NCBI GenBank assembly: GCA_013178375.1
Contig: JABLXQ010000051.1
Span: 1-64,000 of the forward strand
Direction of reading: 5' to 3'
Length of the DNA stretch: 64,000 nucleotides
Source: Gammaproteobacteria bacterium
GTDB lineage: Bacteria > Pseudomonadota > Gammaproteobacteria > Pseudomonadales > Ketobacteraceae
Shown: one piece after another, positions 9,337 to 18,944 of the stretch
Layout: each line of letters opens with the position of its first letter
How positions within the stretch are numbered: position 1 is the first letter of the stretch
Position numbers and translations under genes: made by a program
The notes under the pieces: model-generated
Seen by the model: only the letters and a program-made list of their open reading frames with translations
Databases searched by the model: none
What the model was told of the DNA's origin: nothing

Positions 9337-10337
9337 CAGCCAAAACAGCGCCGCACCAGCTGCAGTTGAACGAAAAGGGTCAACTGCGTCATTTCCTCAC
9401 GACCGAAGGATTGAGCCGGGAACTGCTCACCGAAATTCTCGACACGGCGGAATCGTTCGTCAGCGTCGGCAAACAGGCGGTCAAGAAAGTGCCGCTGCTG
9501 CGCGGCAAGACGGTGGTGAACCTGTTTTTCGAAAACAGCACCCGCACCCGTACCACCTTTGAGCTGGCAGCGAAGCGGCTGTCGGCGGACGTGCTGAATA
9601 TCAACATCAGCGCCTCGTCCACTTCCAAGGGCGAATCCCTGATGGACATGCTGTGGAACCTGGAATACATGGACAGCGACATGTTCATCGTGCGCCACGG
9701 CGACAGCGGCGCACCGCATTTCATCGCCGAATTCGTCTGCCCCCATGTGGCGGTTATCAATGCTGGCGACGGCCGCCATGCCCATCCCACGCAAGCCATG
9801 CTCGACATGTACACCATCCGCCGCCACAAGGGCGCGTTTGAAAATCTCACGGTGGCGATTGTCGGCGATGTGCTGCATTCGCGGGTGGCGCGCTCACAGA
9901 TTCATGCGCTGAATGCGCTGGGCGCGCGGGAAATCCGCGTCATCGCCCCGAAAACGCTGGTGCCGAAAGACATCGAAGCCATGGGTGTGAAAGTGCACTA
10001 CAACATGGCGCAGGGGCTGCAGGATGTGGATGTGATTTCCATGCTGCGGCTACAGAAAGAACGCATGGAATCTGCGTTGCTGCCGAGCGAATCCGAATTT
10101 TACCGTCTGTATGGTCTCAACATGGAAAAACTGGCGTTTGCCAAACCGGATGCGATCGTGATGCATCCCGGCCCCATCAATCGCGGCGTGGAAATCGAAT
10201 CCGCCGTGGCCGACGGCGCGCAGTCGGTGATTCTGCAACAAGTGAATTACGGCATTGCAGTGCGCATGGCGGTGCTGTCGATGGCCATGAGCGGCCAGAA
10301 CGCTGAACAGGCTGCACAAGCGGAAGGGGGTGAATGA
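9333..10337 (+). CDS. pyrB: Aspartate carbamoyltransferase catalytic subunit
   Basis: A 334-residue enzyme condensing carbamoyl phosphate and aspartate, the first committed step of pyrimidine synthesis. The carbamoyl-phosphate loop STRTRTT is at 69-75; HPTQAMLDM and the [11 protein letters not shown] aspartate-binding segment are present. The N-terminal extension before the catalytic core is typical of Pseudomonas-type ATCase, which forms a dodecamer with inactive dihydroorotase-like PyrC'. There is no pyrI; the next gene is that pyrC', overlapping by 4 bases (ATGA). Confidence 0.97.
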   Translation: MTAKTAPHQLQLNEKGQLRHFLTTEGLSRELLTEILDTAESFVSVGKQAVKKVPLLRGKTVVNLFFENSTRTRTTFELAAKRLSADVLNINISASSTSKGESLMDMLWNLEYMDSDMFIVRHGDSGAPHFIAEFVCPHVAVINAGDGRHAHPTQAMLDMYTIRRHKGAFENLTVAIVGDVLHSRVARSQIHALNALGAREIRVIAPKTLVPKDIEAMGVKVHYNMAQGLQDVDVISMLRLQKERMESALLPSESEFYRLYGLNMEKLAFAKPDAIVMHPGPINRGVEIESAVADGAQSVILQQVNYGIAVRMAVLSMAMSGQNAEQAAQAEGGE

Positions 10338-11638
10338 TGGATTTTTCGCGCCCCGCGTTCAACCAGCGCATCCGCATCAGCAATGGCCGCGTGATCGATC
10401 CGCGCAATAATCTGGATAAAACCACCGATCTGTTTGTGGCGGACGGCCTGATCGTCGGCATCGGCAGTGCGCCGGTGGGCTTCAAACCCGATCTGGAATT
10501 TGACGCCGGCGGCATGTTGGTGATTCCCGGCGCGGTGGACCTGTGCGCCCGCGTGCGCGAGCCGGGCCAGACGCAGAAAGGCAACATTCACAGTGAAACC
10601 CGTGCGGCGGCGGCCGGCGGCATCACGCACCTTTGCTGCCCGCCAGATACCAAACCGGTGATCGACACCCGCGCGGTAGCCGCGCTGATCCAGGAGCGCG
10701 CCTATCAATCCGGTTACGCCCACGTGTTGCCGATTGGCGCGCTGACCAAGGGTTTGCAGGGCCAACATCTGGCAGAAATGCATGCGCTGAAGGAAGCGGG
10801 TTGTATTGGCGTGTCACAGTTGCGCCAGCCGGTGAAGGACAGCCAGACATTGCTACGCTGTCTGGAATACGCCAGCACCTTCGACCTGATCGTGTTTTTC
10901 CAGAGTGAGGACAGTTCGCTGAGCGTGAAGGGCGGCGTGCATGCGGGCTCCACTGCCAGCCGGCTGGGATTGCACGGCATTCCCGATGCAGCCGAGACGG
11001 TGGCACTGAGTCGCGATTTATTGCTGGTGCAACAAGCCGGCGTGCGTGCCCATTTCGGTCAGCTGTCCTGCGCCCGCAGTGTGGAGCTGATCGCGGCGGC
11101 ACAGCGGGAAGGTCTGCAGGTGACGGCGGATGTGGCCGTGCACCAGTTATTCCTTACCGATGAAATGATCGACGGCTTCAACAGCCAGTATCACACCCGC
11201 CCGCCCCTGCGCAGCGAGCGCGACCGGCTGGGATTGATCGAGGGTGTGAAATCCGGCGTGATCTCGGTGCTCAGTTCTGATCACCAGCCGCACGAAGCAG
11301 CGGCGAAATCCGAACCGTTTCCGTCCACCGAGTCCGGTATTTCCGCGTTCGCGACCTTCCTGCCGCTGAGTTACCGGCTGGTGCGGGATGGCGTGCTGAG
11401 CGAAGTGGAGTGGGTGCGGCGAATTGCCACCAACCCGGCCGCGCTGACCGGGCTGGATGCGGGCCATTTGGGCACCGGCAGCAATGCCAACCTGTGCGTG
11501 TTCGATCCGGGCAAGCGCTGGAAGCTGACGGAGCATTCCATGCTGTCGCAGGGCAAGAATTCCCCCTTCCTGGGTCAGCAGATGCAGGGCCAGGTGCGCC
11601 TGACCCTGAAAGACGGTGCCATCAGTTTTCGCAATTGA
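10334..11638 (+). CDS. pyrC': PyrC', dihydroorotase-like subunit of ATCase, probably inactive
   Basis: A 434-residue amidohydrolase-fold protein. It keeps the dihydroorotase frame ([16 protein letters not shown] near residue 57-72, then [13 protein letters not shown]), but the metal-binding HxH expected after the first beta strand (as in DLHVHLREPG) reads C-A-R. Two zinc ligands are therefore missing and catalysis is unlikely. In Pseudomonas such PyrC' chains are needed structurally for PyrB assembly. The coding position directly after pyrB, with ATG overlap, supports that role. Its last 17 bases overlap the 3' end of the opposite-strand membrane protein gene. A true dihydroorotase should be encoded elsewhere. 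Confidence 0.92.
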   Translation: MMDFSRPAFNQRIRISNGRVIDPRNNLDKTTDLFVADGLIVGIGSAPVGFKPDLEFDAGGMLVIPGAVDLCARVREPGQTQKGNIHSETRAAAAGGITHLCCPPDTKPVIDTRAVAALIQERAYQSGYAHVLPIGALTKGLQGQHLAEMHALKEAGCIGVSQLRQPVKDSQTLLRCLEYASTFDLIVFFQSEDSSLSVKGGVHAGSTASRLGLHGIPDAAETVALSRDLLLVQQAGVRAHFGQLSCARSVELIAAAQREGLQVTADVAVHQLFLTDEMIDGFNSQYHTRPPLRSERDRLGLIEGVKSGVISVLSSDHQPHEAAAKSEPFPSTESGISAFATFLPLSYRLVRDGVLSEVEWVRRIATNPAALTGLDAGHLGTGSNANLCVFDPGKRWKLTEHSMLSQGKNSPFLGQQMQGQVRLTLKDGAISFRN

Positions 11639-13553
11639 CGCAGAGTTTCACTGCTGATTTCACTTTGCTATCGAAAGGTCCGGCGAAGCGCAGGGTTTCG
11701 CCGATCGCGGGAATGGTCAGCGAGCGGTATTCGCGACGGCTCCAGTCATACCATTGCCAGGCCATGTCGTCTGGCTGTTCCCGGCCGATGAACTGAATCC
11801 GCAGCCGCGACGGCCGGCCATCCACCAGAGCCTTCACCGTCACCCGCATTTCACCACCGGTACGCTGAAATCCTTCATGCATCCGGGTTTGCGGTGAGGT
11901 GAACAAGCCTTGCAACAATTGCAGCGAATAGGCTGACGACAGCATGGGATGATCCCCGTCCAGGCTTTGCAATGGCTGGGTATGATTCAGCGGCAAGCCC
12001 ATCGGCGCCACCAGCTCGAATTCCCGCGCGGACAGGCGGGTTAGATCGAACGTCACCAGCCCGGGAGCCAGCAGATTCATTGACTGGGGTGTCACACCAT
12101 TTTGGAAGCTCCACTCGAACGGCAGGTAAAACGCAGTGTTGGGAGCATGGGAGTTGACGATCACCAGGCTTCTTCGCTCGCCGCCGGGCTGGAAGGATTT
12201 GGCAACACTGGAGAACTGCCCATTGCTGGCGTAGGCCACCGGCAGTAGCTTGGACGTCAACAGAAAGCCGGACAGTGCGGGCAGGAACAGGTGCAGGCAG
12301 AGAATGGCGCCCAGCAACCCCCGGTTGAAACGGCTCCGTCGGGGAGGTGCCACCAGCCAGTGCAGCCACATGGCCAGAATCCAGAAAAAACCGATCGAGA
12401 CGAACAACCCGCCCCGGGGTCCAGCGGAAATCAGCGCCGCCGCCGGAATGGCCGCCATGACCGAACCCGCCAGCATGAACTGCATGCGCGGACGGGCCTT
12501 GATCACGGGCCAGATCAGTGTCGCACAACCCAGCGCCAGCAGTCCGCAGCCCGCCACCAGCCAGGGCTGCAGTTCCGGGGATGCGCCGGTAAGCGCGCCG
12601 TCTGCGGTGGTGATGCAGGACGCCAGCAGTACCGGTACAACTTCCAGTGCCGATAACAGGAAATCTTTCAGTGAGTGGCCCGGGTCCACATAGAGCCCGA
12701 TGTCATCCGCGCCGAAACCGCCCAGGTTATAGGCCAGTCGCCAGGTCAGCACGATCAGGGCATAGGGCAGCAGTGCCAGGGCAGTCGCACGCAGGCCGCG
12801 CCGTTCCACCAGTAACAGGTAGGCCAGCAGATAGGCTCCCAATGCGATGGAGGATTCCGCCGATACCAATCCCACCACAAACAGGGCCAGCGACAGTGCC
12901 AGTGCCTGGCGTGACCGCTCTTCCCGCCATGCCAGGAATTGTTCCAGCGCAGCACAGCCCAGGGCGCCGGCAATAAAGACGTTGCGCGCCGCTATCCAGT
13001 TGAAGTTCAACAGGTGGCTGAAATCCACTACCAGCATCAGGCTGGCCAGAATCGCCACGGAGGGGCTGGGGGAGATGCGCCAGAACAGGCGGTAACCGCT
13101 CCAGGCAAACAGCAGTATGTAGAGCAGCGTGTGCAGGACCTGCCATTCAAATACGCCCGGCGCGATGCGGTTGTCGAGCCAGTGCGTGAATGCGCTGACC
13201 GGACGGAGGGGATTCATGGTGGCGTTGTCGGCAGTCCACCAGGGCAGGTTGCCGTAGTCCCGGTAGAACGGCAGGCTGCCGGCCTCGGGTGAAAAGAAAT
13301 GAAAGCCGTCGATCAGTGCGACCCAGAAGGATTTGTCGGGATCTGCCTTGGCAAAGCCCAGTTGATGCAGGGCCGGGTCGCCCGCCGTCATGGCGCGGAT
13401 CAGGAAGTCATCGGTGGAAAAATCGCCGAATGATGTGGGCAAATGGGTGAACAAAGCGACCAGTAGAACCAGCAGTGCTCCGGCACGGTATGACAGGGTT
13501 ATGCGCCGCAGGATGCCAGTCGCAATTCCCGGATTCTGTAGTTGAGTTTCCAT
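11622..13553 (-). CDS. Polytopic membrane protein, GT-C glycosyltransferase-like
   Basis: A 643-residue protein of unrecognised family. I see about ten to twelve hydrophobic segments (for example LSYRAGALLVLLVALFTHL, ALALSLALFVVGLVSAESS) between residues 20 and 440, then a soluble C-terminal part of about 190 residues ending near a cysteine pair. An early acidic motif FSTDDFLIRA after the first helix resembles the first-loop acidic site of lipid-linked GT-C glycosyltransferases; this is inference. No sugar operon surrounds it. The gene converges on pyrC' with a 17-base overlap. The upstream 290 bp contain the pilU terminator and presumably its own promoter. Confidence 0.75.
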   Translation of the reverse strand: METQLQNPGIATGILRRITLSYRAGALLVLLVALFTHLPTSFGDFSTDDFLIRAMTAGDPALHQLGFAKADPDKSFWVALIDGFHFFSPEAGSLPFYRDYGNLPWWTADNATMNPLRPVSAFTHWLDNRIAPGVFEWQVLHTLLYILLFAWSGYRLFWRISPSPSVAILASLMLVVDFSHLLNFNWIAARNVFIAGALGCAALEQFLAWREERSRQALALSLALFVVGLVSAESSIALGAYLLAYLLLVERRGLRATALALLPYALIVLTWRLAYNLGGFGADDIGLYVDPGHSLKDFLLSALEVVPVLLASCITTADGALTGASPELQPWLVAGCGLLALGCATLIWPVIKARPRMQFMLAGSVMAAIPAAALISAGPRGGLFVSIGFFWILAMWLHWLVAPPRRSRFNRGLLGAILCLHLFLPALSGFLLTSKLLPVAYASNGQFSSVAKSFQPGGERRSLVIVNSHAPNTAFYLPFEWSFQNGVTPQSMNLLAPGLVTFDLTRLSAREFELVAPMGLPLNHTQPLQSLDGDHPMLSSAYSLQLLQGLFTSPQTRMHEGFQRTGGEMRVTVKALVDGRPSRLRIQFIGREQPDDMAWQWYDWSRREYRSLTIPAIGETLRFAGPFDSKVKSAVKLCVNCEN

Positions 13554-13796
13554 TGTTCTTCCTTGACTGTGGTCTGCAACACGTTGGCATCGACCCCAGT
13601 CCCCCTGCTGTGGCGCTGCGATGAGGGGAACGATGCTACCCCCCTAATTGGGACAAAAGTACTGTCCTGGGAGGCCATTCTGCAGACTCTGTGACGCCAT
13701 TCAACCCGTTTTCACAATCTGACAACAATGTAATTCGAAATTACCCTGATCCAGTTAGGGCTATGGTGCGGGGAGCGGATGATTTCCGGCCAGAAA

Positions 13797-13822
13797 ACGC
13801 AAAACCCGCCGAAGCGGGTCTG
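13797..13822 (-). terminator. Rho-independent terminator of pilU
   Basis: On the minus strand the stem ACCCGC / GCGGGT (13804-13819) closes a stable TTCG tetraloop and is followed by TTTTGCG. It lies 21 bases downstream of the pilU stop codon. The rest of the 13554-13843 gap shows no gene; it should hold the promoter of the downstream membrane protein gene. Confidence 0.85.
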
Positions 13823-13843
13823 GTTTCCGGGCGGGGAACGGGC

Positions 13844-14983
13844 TTACCAGCGCGAGCGCAGTGAATCGTCGTCCTGCAGGGTGAGGCCCTTGGTGGCATC
13901 GGTCAGGGAGTCCGGCGTGGATTCCGAGCCCAGTTTGATCATCAGGCGCAGGTCGTTGGGCGAATCCGCGTGGGCCAGGGCGTCCTCGTAGGTGATCTCG
14001 CCCTTGCTGTAGAGGTCGTACAGGGCCTGGTCGAAGGTCTGCATGCCCAGTTCGCGGGATTTGGCCATCAGCGGTTTCAGCAGGTGCACTTCGCCCTTGC
14101 GGATCAGGTCGGCCATCAGCGGGGTGTTGAGCAGCACTTCGATAACGGCGCGGCGGCTCTTGCCATCCGGGGTAGGAATCAGTTGCTGCGCCACAATTGC
14201 ACGCAGGTTGAGGGACAGATCCATCCACAGCTGGCCGTGGCGGTCCGCCGGGAAGAAGTGAATGATGCGGTCCAGCGCCTGGTTGGCGTTGTTGGCGTGC
14301 AGGGTGGCCAGCACCAGGTGACCGGTTTCCGAAAACGCCACGGCATATTCCATGGTTTCGCGGGTGCGGATCTCGCCGATCATGATTACGTCGGGTGCTT
14401 GCCGCAGGGTGTTTTTCAGGGCGATGTCGAAACTTTCGGTATCCAGCCCCACTTCGCGCTGGGTGACGATGCAGCCCTTGTGCTGGTGGATGTATTCGAT
14501 CGGGTCTTCGATGCTGATGATGTGGCCTTTGGAGTTGATGTTGCGGTGGCCGATCATCGAGGCGAGTGAGGTGGATTTACCGGTACCGGTGGCGCCCACG
14601 AAAATGACGATGCCGCGTTTGGTCATGGCGAGGTCTTTCACCACGGACGGCAGGCCCAGTTCGTCGATGGTGGGAATGCGGGTTTCGATACGGCGCAGCA
14701 CCATGCCGACGAGGTTGCGCTGGTAAAACGCGCTGACCCGGAACCGGCCGATGCCGCGGGCGCTGATGGCGAAGTTGCATTCGTGCGTTTCGATGAACTG
14801 TTTGCGCTGGCCTTCGTTCATCACCGCCAATACGGTTTCGCGGGTTTGCTCCGGACTGAGGGAGGTTTTGGTGACCGGAATGATCCGGCCATTGACCTTC
14901 ATCGAGGGCGGCACGCCCGCCGTGATGAACAGGTCGGAGCCCCCTTTTTCGACCATCAGTTTTAAAAGGTCTTCAAATTCCAT
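13844..14983 (-). CDS. pilU: PilU, type IV pilus retraction ATPase
   Basis: A 379-residue PilT-like secretion ATPase. Walker A is GATGTGKST at 130-138, the Asp box is HIISIEDPIE, Walker B lies in APDVIMIGEIRTRE, and the His box is ETGHLVLATLHAN. The C-terminal extension past the ATPase core and the overall length match Pseudomonas PilU (382). PilU works with PilT in high-force retraction. Unlike the close pilT-pilU spacing in Pseudomonas, here 447 bp with two repeat elements separate them, so PilU may be expressed at a different level. Confidence 0.95.
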   Translation of the reverse strand: MEFEDLLKLMVEKGGSDLFITAGVPPSMKVNGRIIPVTKTSLSPEQTRETVLAVMNEGQRKQFIETHECNFAISARGIGRFRVSAFYQRNLVGMVLRRIETRIPTIDELGLPSVVKDLAMTKRGIVIFVGATGTGKSTSLASMIGHRNINSKGHIISIEDPIEYIHQHKGCIVTQREVGLDTESFDIALKNTLRQAPDVIMIGEIRTRETMEYAVAFSETGHLVLATLHANNANQALDRIIHFFPADRHGQLWMDLSLNLRAIVAQQLIPTPDGKSRRAVIEVLLNTPLMADLIRKGEVHLLKPLMAKSRELGMQTFDQALYDLYSKGEITYEDALAHADSPNDLRLMIKLGSESTPDSLTDATKGLTLQDDDSLRSRW

Positions 14984-15050
14984 CGTGCACCTCGAAGCTT
15001 GTCACTGTGCCGTTGCGTATTTCTATGCTGCATTCTATGAACTAGGTGGC

Positions 15051-15158
15051 GCGAGGTCTGGTGCTTTGATTCCAGACACGCCACGAGTACGTCCCTGTAG
15101 TCTCGTTCGCGGCCATCCATGGCCGCAAACGGTCTGGAATCAAAGCACCAGACCTCGC
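15051..15158. repeat. Nested inverted-repeat element, copy 1 (between pilT and pilU)
   Basis: Two 27-bp arms, 15051-15077 and 15132-15158, are perfect reverse complements; the left arm starts GCGAGGTCTGGTGCTTTGAT. The 54-base interior begins ACGCC and holds two small hairpins: ACGAG...CTCGT with GTCCCT in its loop, and GCGGCCAT-CC-ATGGCCGC (15109-15126). It shares architecture and partial sequence with copies at 15216-15400 and 25631-25734. No coding potential is apparent. It could act as terminator, mRNA stabiliser, processing site or a mobile repeat. Confidence 0.9.
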
Positions 15159-15215
15159 TTGAATTTGTCCGTCGGAGTGTTTTATCAGATTCGGAGTGCT
15201 GTGGTCAGACTCGAA

Positions 15216-15400
15216 GTGGAGTCCGTTACGGCGATTCCGGAACGTCAGCGGCCAAGGGTGAGCAGCCTTTCAGGAAAAGTATACTTTTCCGGTTGCGAAC
15301 GCCGTGAGCATATTCGCGAATGGCTGGACCCGAAGGGGCCGCTGTCGAGCGCACATGGATGTGCTTGTAGCGTGTCCGGAATCGCCGTAACGGACTCCAC
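15216..15400. repeat. Nested inverted-repeat element, copy 2, with expanded loop
   Basis: Arms of 26 bp at 15216-15241 and 15375-15400 are perfect reverse complements (left starts GTGGAGTCCGTTACGGCGAT). It is oriented opposite to copy 1. Next to the right arm is the hairpin GCACAT-GG-ATGTGC (15351-15364), matching the first small hairpin of the family. The second hairpin has stem AGCGGCC (15247-15253) / GGCCGCT (15337-15343), but its loop is about 83 bases instead of a few and contains the perfect 18-bp palindrome GGAAAAGTATACTTTTCC (15273-15290). The element ends 31 bp from the pilT stop codon. Confidence 0.88.
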
Positions 15401-15430
15401 GCCACGCCAGCCGATAAAAACACTTTAACC

Positions 15431-16468
15431 TTACCGGATCGCATCCGGATTTTTCGCCTTCTCGCGCGCCAGCTCCACATTCACCAGACCCTTGCGCACC
15501 AGATCGCCCAGACACTGGTCCAGCGTCTGCATGCCCAGTGAGGCGCCGGTCTGGATCGCGGAATACATCTGCGCGACTTTATCTTCGCGGATCAGGTTGC
15601 GGATCGCCGGGGTGCCGATCATGATTTCGTGCGCCGCCACCCGGCCGCCACCGTTTTTCTTGAGCAGCGTTTGCGACACTACAGCCTGCAACGATTCCGA
15701 CAGCATCGACCTCACCATGGATTTTTCTGCGGCGGGGAACACGTCCACCACCCGGTCGATGGTTTTCGCGGCGCTGGTGGTGTGCAGGGTGCCGAACACC
15801 AGGTGACCGGTTTCGGCGGCGGTCAGCGCGAGGCGGATGGTTTCCAAATCCCGCATCTCGCCCACCAGAATGATGTCAGGGTCTTCCCGCAGGGCTGAGC
15901 GCAGCGCTTCGGCAAACCCCAGGGTGTCCCGGTGCACTTCGCGCTGGTTCACCAGGCATTTCTTGGCTTCGTGCACGAATTCGATCGGGTCCTCGATGGT
16001 GAGGATGTGTTCGTAGCGGGTTTCATTCACGTAGTCGATCATGGCCGCCAGGGTGGTGGACTTGCCCGAACCGGTGGGCCCGGTCACCAGCACCAGACCG
16101 CGGGGAAATTCGCAGATGTTGCGGAATACCTGACCCTGCCCCAGATCTTCCATCGACAATACTTTGGACGGAATGGTCCGGAATACCGCGCCGGCGCCCC
16201 GGTTCTGGTTGAAGGCGTTGACCCGGAAACGGGCCACGCCCGGCACTTCGAACGAGAAGTCGGTTTCGAGGAATTCCTCGTAATCCTTGCGCTGCTTGTC
16301 GTTCATGATGTCGTAGATCAGTCCGTGCACCTGCTTGTGGTCCATCGCCGGCAGATTGATGCGGCGCACATCGCCATCGACCCGGATCATGGGGGGCAGG
16401 CCGGAGGACAGGTGCAAGTCGGACGCGCCGTTTTTCACGCCAAAAGCCAGCAATTCGGTAATGTCCAT
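15431..16468 (-). CDS. pilT: PilT, type IV pilus retraction ATPase
   Basis: A 345-residue hexameric ATPase that depolymerises the pilus for twitching. Walker A GPTGSGKST is at 130-138, the Asp box HILTIEDPIE at 154-163, Walker B around DPDIILVGEMRD (196-207), and the His box TGHLVFGTLHT at 220-230. The C-terminal AIRNLIRE motif needed for retraction in PilT is present. GGAAGG lies 6 bases before the ATG. It is divergent from yggS, as in Pseudomonas. Transcription towards pilU must cross two long inverted repeats. Confidence 0.97.
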   Translation of the reverse strand: MDITELLAFGVKNGASDLHLSSGLPPMIRVDGDVRRINLPAMDHKQVHGLIYDIMNDKQRKDYEEFLETDFSFEVPGVARFRVNAFNQNRGAGAVFRTIPSKVLSMEDLGQGQVFRNICEFPRGLVLVTGPTGSGKSTTLAAMIDYVNETRYEHILTIEDPIEFVHEAKKCLVNQREVHRDTLGFAEALRSALREDPDIILVGEMRDLETIRLALTAAETGHLVFGTLHTTSAAKTIDRVVDVFPAAEKSMVRSMLSESLQAVVSQTLLKKNGGGRVAAHEIMIGTPAIRNLIREDKVAQMYSAIQTGASLGMQTLDQCLGDLVRKGLVNVELAREKAKNPDAIR

Positions 16469-16692
16469 GGGAAACCTTCCGTCGAACTTTCGGGATTGGA
16501 TCAGAGTTGGGTGGTACGTCTTTCAAGCGTAGCAGGAAAACGCCGGGCTTCTGGCCGCCAACATCACCTAATTCATTTCTGTGATTAAATACCATACTTT
16601 CAGGCAGAATGCCTTTTTCGTGTGGATGACGTTGCTTATATACGTGTCTGCGCGCGCCCTGTACCCAACCCGCTGACTGACGACTGCCTGCC

Positions 16693-17376
16693 ATGGACGA
16701 CCCGCTAGCCCTCCACTTTCAACAGACCCTTGCCCGCATCGAGGCCGCCGCCGCGCATTGTCAGCGCCCCGCGCCGCTACTGCTGGCGGTCAGCAAAACC
16801 CAGCCGGCCGCCGCGATCCGTGCCCTGTTTGCGCTGGGGCAGCGGGCGTTCGGCGAGAGTTACTGGCAGGAGGCGCAGGGAAAGCTGGCGCAGCTGGCGG
16901 ACCTGCCCATCGACTGGCATTTCATCGGTCCGCTGCAGGCCAACAAGACGCGGCCCGTGGCGGAACATTTTGCCTGGGCGCATGGCGTGGAGCGTGAGAA
17001 AATCGCCCGCCGCCTGAGTGAGCAGCGCCCGCCGCAGTTGCCGCCGCTGAACATCTGCCTGCAGGTGAATCTGGACGGCGAGGCATCCAAGGCCGGTGTG
17101 GCGCCGGAGGATGTGCTGCCACTGGCGCTGGCGGTAAAGGATCTGCCCAACCTGAAACTGCGGGGGCTGATGTGCATTCCGGCGCCGCGTGCGGATGCGG
17201 CCGAACAGCGTGCCGCGTTCCGGCGCATGGCGGAGCTGCTGGAACAGCTGCGGGCCGCTGGCATCGAGGGGCTGGATACCCTGTCGATGGGCATGTCGGA
17301 TGATCTGGAGGCGGCCATCGCCGAGGGCAGCACGCTGGTGCGGGTGGGCACGGCGATTTTTGGGGAGCGGGGCTAG
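16693..17376 (+). CDS. yggS: YggS-family pyridoxal phosphate homeostasis protein
   Basis: A 227-residue PLP-binding protein with an alanine-racemase-like barrel and no known catalytic activity; the family keeps vitamin B6 pools and amino-acid metabolism in balance. The PLP lysine is K35 in LLAVSKTQ, followed by GQRAFGESYWQE. IDWHFIGPLQANK and the C-terminal LSMGMSDDLEAAI...VRVGTAIFG phosphate-binding part are family signatures. It is divergent from pilT and followed 47 bases later by a membrane protein gene; proC and yggT, its usual partners, lie further on. Confidence 0.95.
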   Translation: MDDPLALHFQQTLARIEAAAAHCQRPAPLLLAVSKTQPAAAIRALFALGQRAFGESYWQEAQGKLAQLADLPIDWHFIGPLQANKTRPVAEHFAWAHGVEREKIARRLSEQRPPQLPPLNICLQVNLDGEASKAGVAPEDVLPLALAVKDLPNLKLRGLMCIPAPRADAAEQRAAFRRMAELLEQLRAAGIEGLDTLSMGMSDDLEAAIAEGSTLVRVGTAIFGERG

Positions 17377-17423
17377 CAGCCGGTCAGTCCCGCTGATTAT
17401 TTTCCTTTCGGATAACAACATCG

Positions 17424-18935
17424 ATGACAGCGAATTTCAGACTGTGGGCCGTGCTGGTCCTGGTGGTGGCGTGCGGATTTGCGTTGCGCACCCACAAGGC
17501 CCTGCAGATCGAGAACTATCCCCACGATGACCAGATCAGCTATCTGGCGGCCAGCGGCAAGCTGGATGATTACGTGCGTTTCATGCCGGTGGACGGCCAG
17601 TTGCGCGTCGCGCCGGCGGCGGAGTGGCAGGCGTTCGCCCGTGCCGACAACGGCCTGGGCCCGGTGCAGTCAGTGCGTGAAATCAGCCAGTCGCTGCAGC
17701 AGCAGGATATTCACCCGCCGCTGTATTTTGTCTGGCTGCGGGGCGTGGTCAGTGTGCTGCCGGATCTCAGCCCGGTTACCGGCTGGTTCAGCAACGCGCT
17801 GTTTTATCTTGCCACGGCTTTCCTGCTGTTTCTGGTGGCGCGCCGTTTGTTGCGCAATCCGCTGGCGGCGGTGCTGGCCACCGGCATCTGGTGCAGTGGT
17901 GTGGCGGCAATCGAAACCAGCATTGTGGCGCGGCATTATGAAATCCTGGCGTTCTTTACCCTGGCCAGCACGCTTTACCTGCTGAGGTTGCTGGACACCG
18001 GCAAAGCCGGGCTGCTGGCGCTGCTGGGATATGGCGTCATTGCCATGCTGGGTTTTCTGGCCAACTACCAGTTTCTCTATCACCTGGGCGCGCTGTCGCT
18101 GGTGATTCTGCTGGCGGAATACCGCCGGCCGGCGCGGGTGCTGCTGTTTGCCGCTGTCACGTTGCTGGCGCTGGGTGCTGCGCTGGCGCTGTACCCAGCA
18201 CTGTTGCAGCAGTCGACAGAAGTGGCAGGCTGGTCACCTGCCGTAACCTGGCCCGACCTGCAGTTCCGCATCAAGAACACGCTGGAGGAAGTGCTGAAAT
18301 TTTGTGTGATCGGTTCGCTGCTGCTGATCTTCGTTGTGGCCAAACGCCGTGATGCATTGCGGCAACTGGATCAGCGCCTGTGGACATTGCTGGTCATCAA
18401 TCTGCTGGGGGTGGCGGGTGTCTATCTCGCCTTCATCGCGCCGCGGCACGCCATGGGTGACCGCTATCTGGCCGCCTTCTGGCCCTTTCTCAGCATGGCG
18501 CTGGCGGCGGCGCTGTTCACGGTCTGGCAAAACAAGTGGTGGCGGGTGGTGGTGATCCTGCTGATCCTGGCGCCTGCCCTGGCCTATCTGAAAAAACCAT
18601 TCAAGCATCCGGCGCCGCCAGAAGAGATTCAGGCAGCACCCGTGGTGATCGCCGATTTCGCCGACCGTGGTGTGTGGCCCTCGATCTTCCTGCATCTGAA
18701 ACCGGAACAGGCCACCGTGGCGGGCAGTCAGGCGGCCCTGCTGGCACAGCCGGCGTGGATCGACACACTGGCAGCGGCTGGCGGTGGCATGTACTGCAGC
18801 GCGGCGGGCCTGAACGGCAACAGCCAGGCGCAGCAGCAACAGGTGCTGGATCTGCTTGGTGAAACATTCACCGTGGAGCCGGTCCGTTCGAAGAACCGGG
18901 GCATCCGGTTTTTCCGCCTGCGCAGCAAAAGCTGA
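17424..18935 (+). CDS. Polytopic membrane protein, GT-C/ArnT-like
   Basis: A 503-residue inner-membrane protein with about ten hydrophobic helices between residues 5 and 390 and a soluble C-terminus. After the first helix comes NYPHDDQISYLAASG, an acidic first-loop motif, and later DIHPPLYFVWLRG, which resembles the HPPLY motif of the PMT/ArnT dolichyl- or undecaprenyl-phosphate-sugar glycosyltransferases. A sugar-transfer role is inferred from this alone; the acceptor cannot be told. It converges on nnrS with only a 9-base gap and is probably co-transcribed with yggS. Confidence 0.78.
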   Translation: MTANFRLWAVLVLVVACGFALRTHKALQIENYPHDDQISYLAASGKLDDYVRFMPVDGQLRVAPAAEWQAFARADNGLGPVQSVREISQSLQQQDIHPPLYFVWLRGVVSVLPDLSPVTGWFSNALFYLATAFLLFLVARRLLRNPLAAVLATGIWCSGVAAIETSIVARHYEILAFFTLASTLYLLRLLDTGKAGLLALLGYGVIAMLGFLANYQFLYHLGALSLVILLAEYRRPARVLLFAAVTLLALGAALALYPALLQQSTEVAGWSPAVTWPDLQFRIKNTLEEVLKFCVIGSLLLIFVVAKRRDALRQLDQRLWTLLVINLLGVAGVYLAFIAPRHAMGDRYLAAFWPFLSMALAAALFTVWQNKWWRVVVILLILAPALAYLKKPFKHPAPPEEIQAAPVVIADFADRGVWPSIFLHLKPEQATVAGSQAALLAQPAWIDTLAAAGGGMYCSAAGLNGNSQAQQQQVLDLLGETFTVEPVRSKNRGIRFFRLRSKS

Positions 18936-18944
18936 AACCGGGGT

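Noticed and set aside
15051-15400. CRISPR or integron attC array between pilT and pilU
   Set aside because: There are no regularly spaced direct repeats, no cas or integrase gene, and the units are inverted repeats with differing arms.
15051-15400. Insertion sequence or MITE derived from one
   Set aside because: No transposase and no clear target-site duplication beside the arms; a mobile origin stays possible but unsupported.
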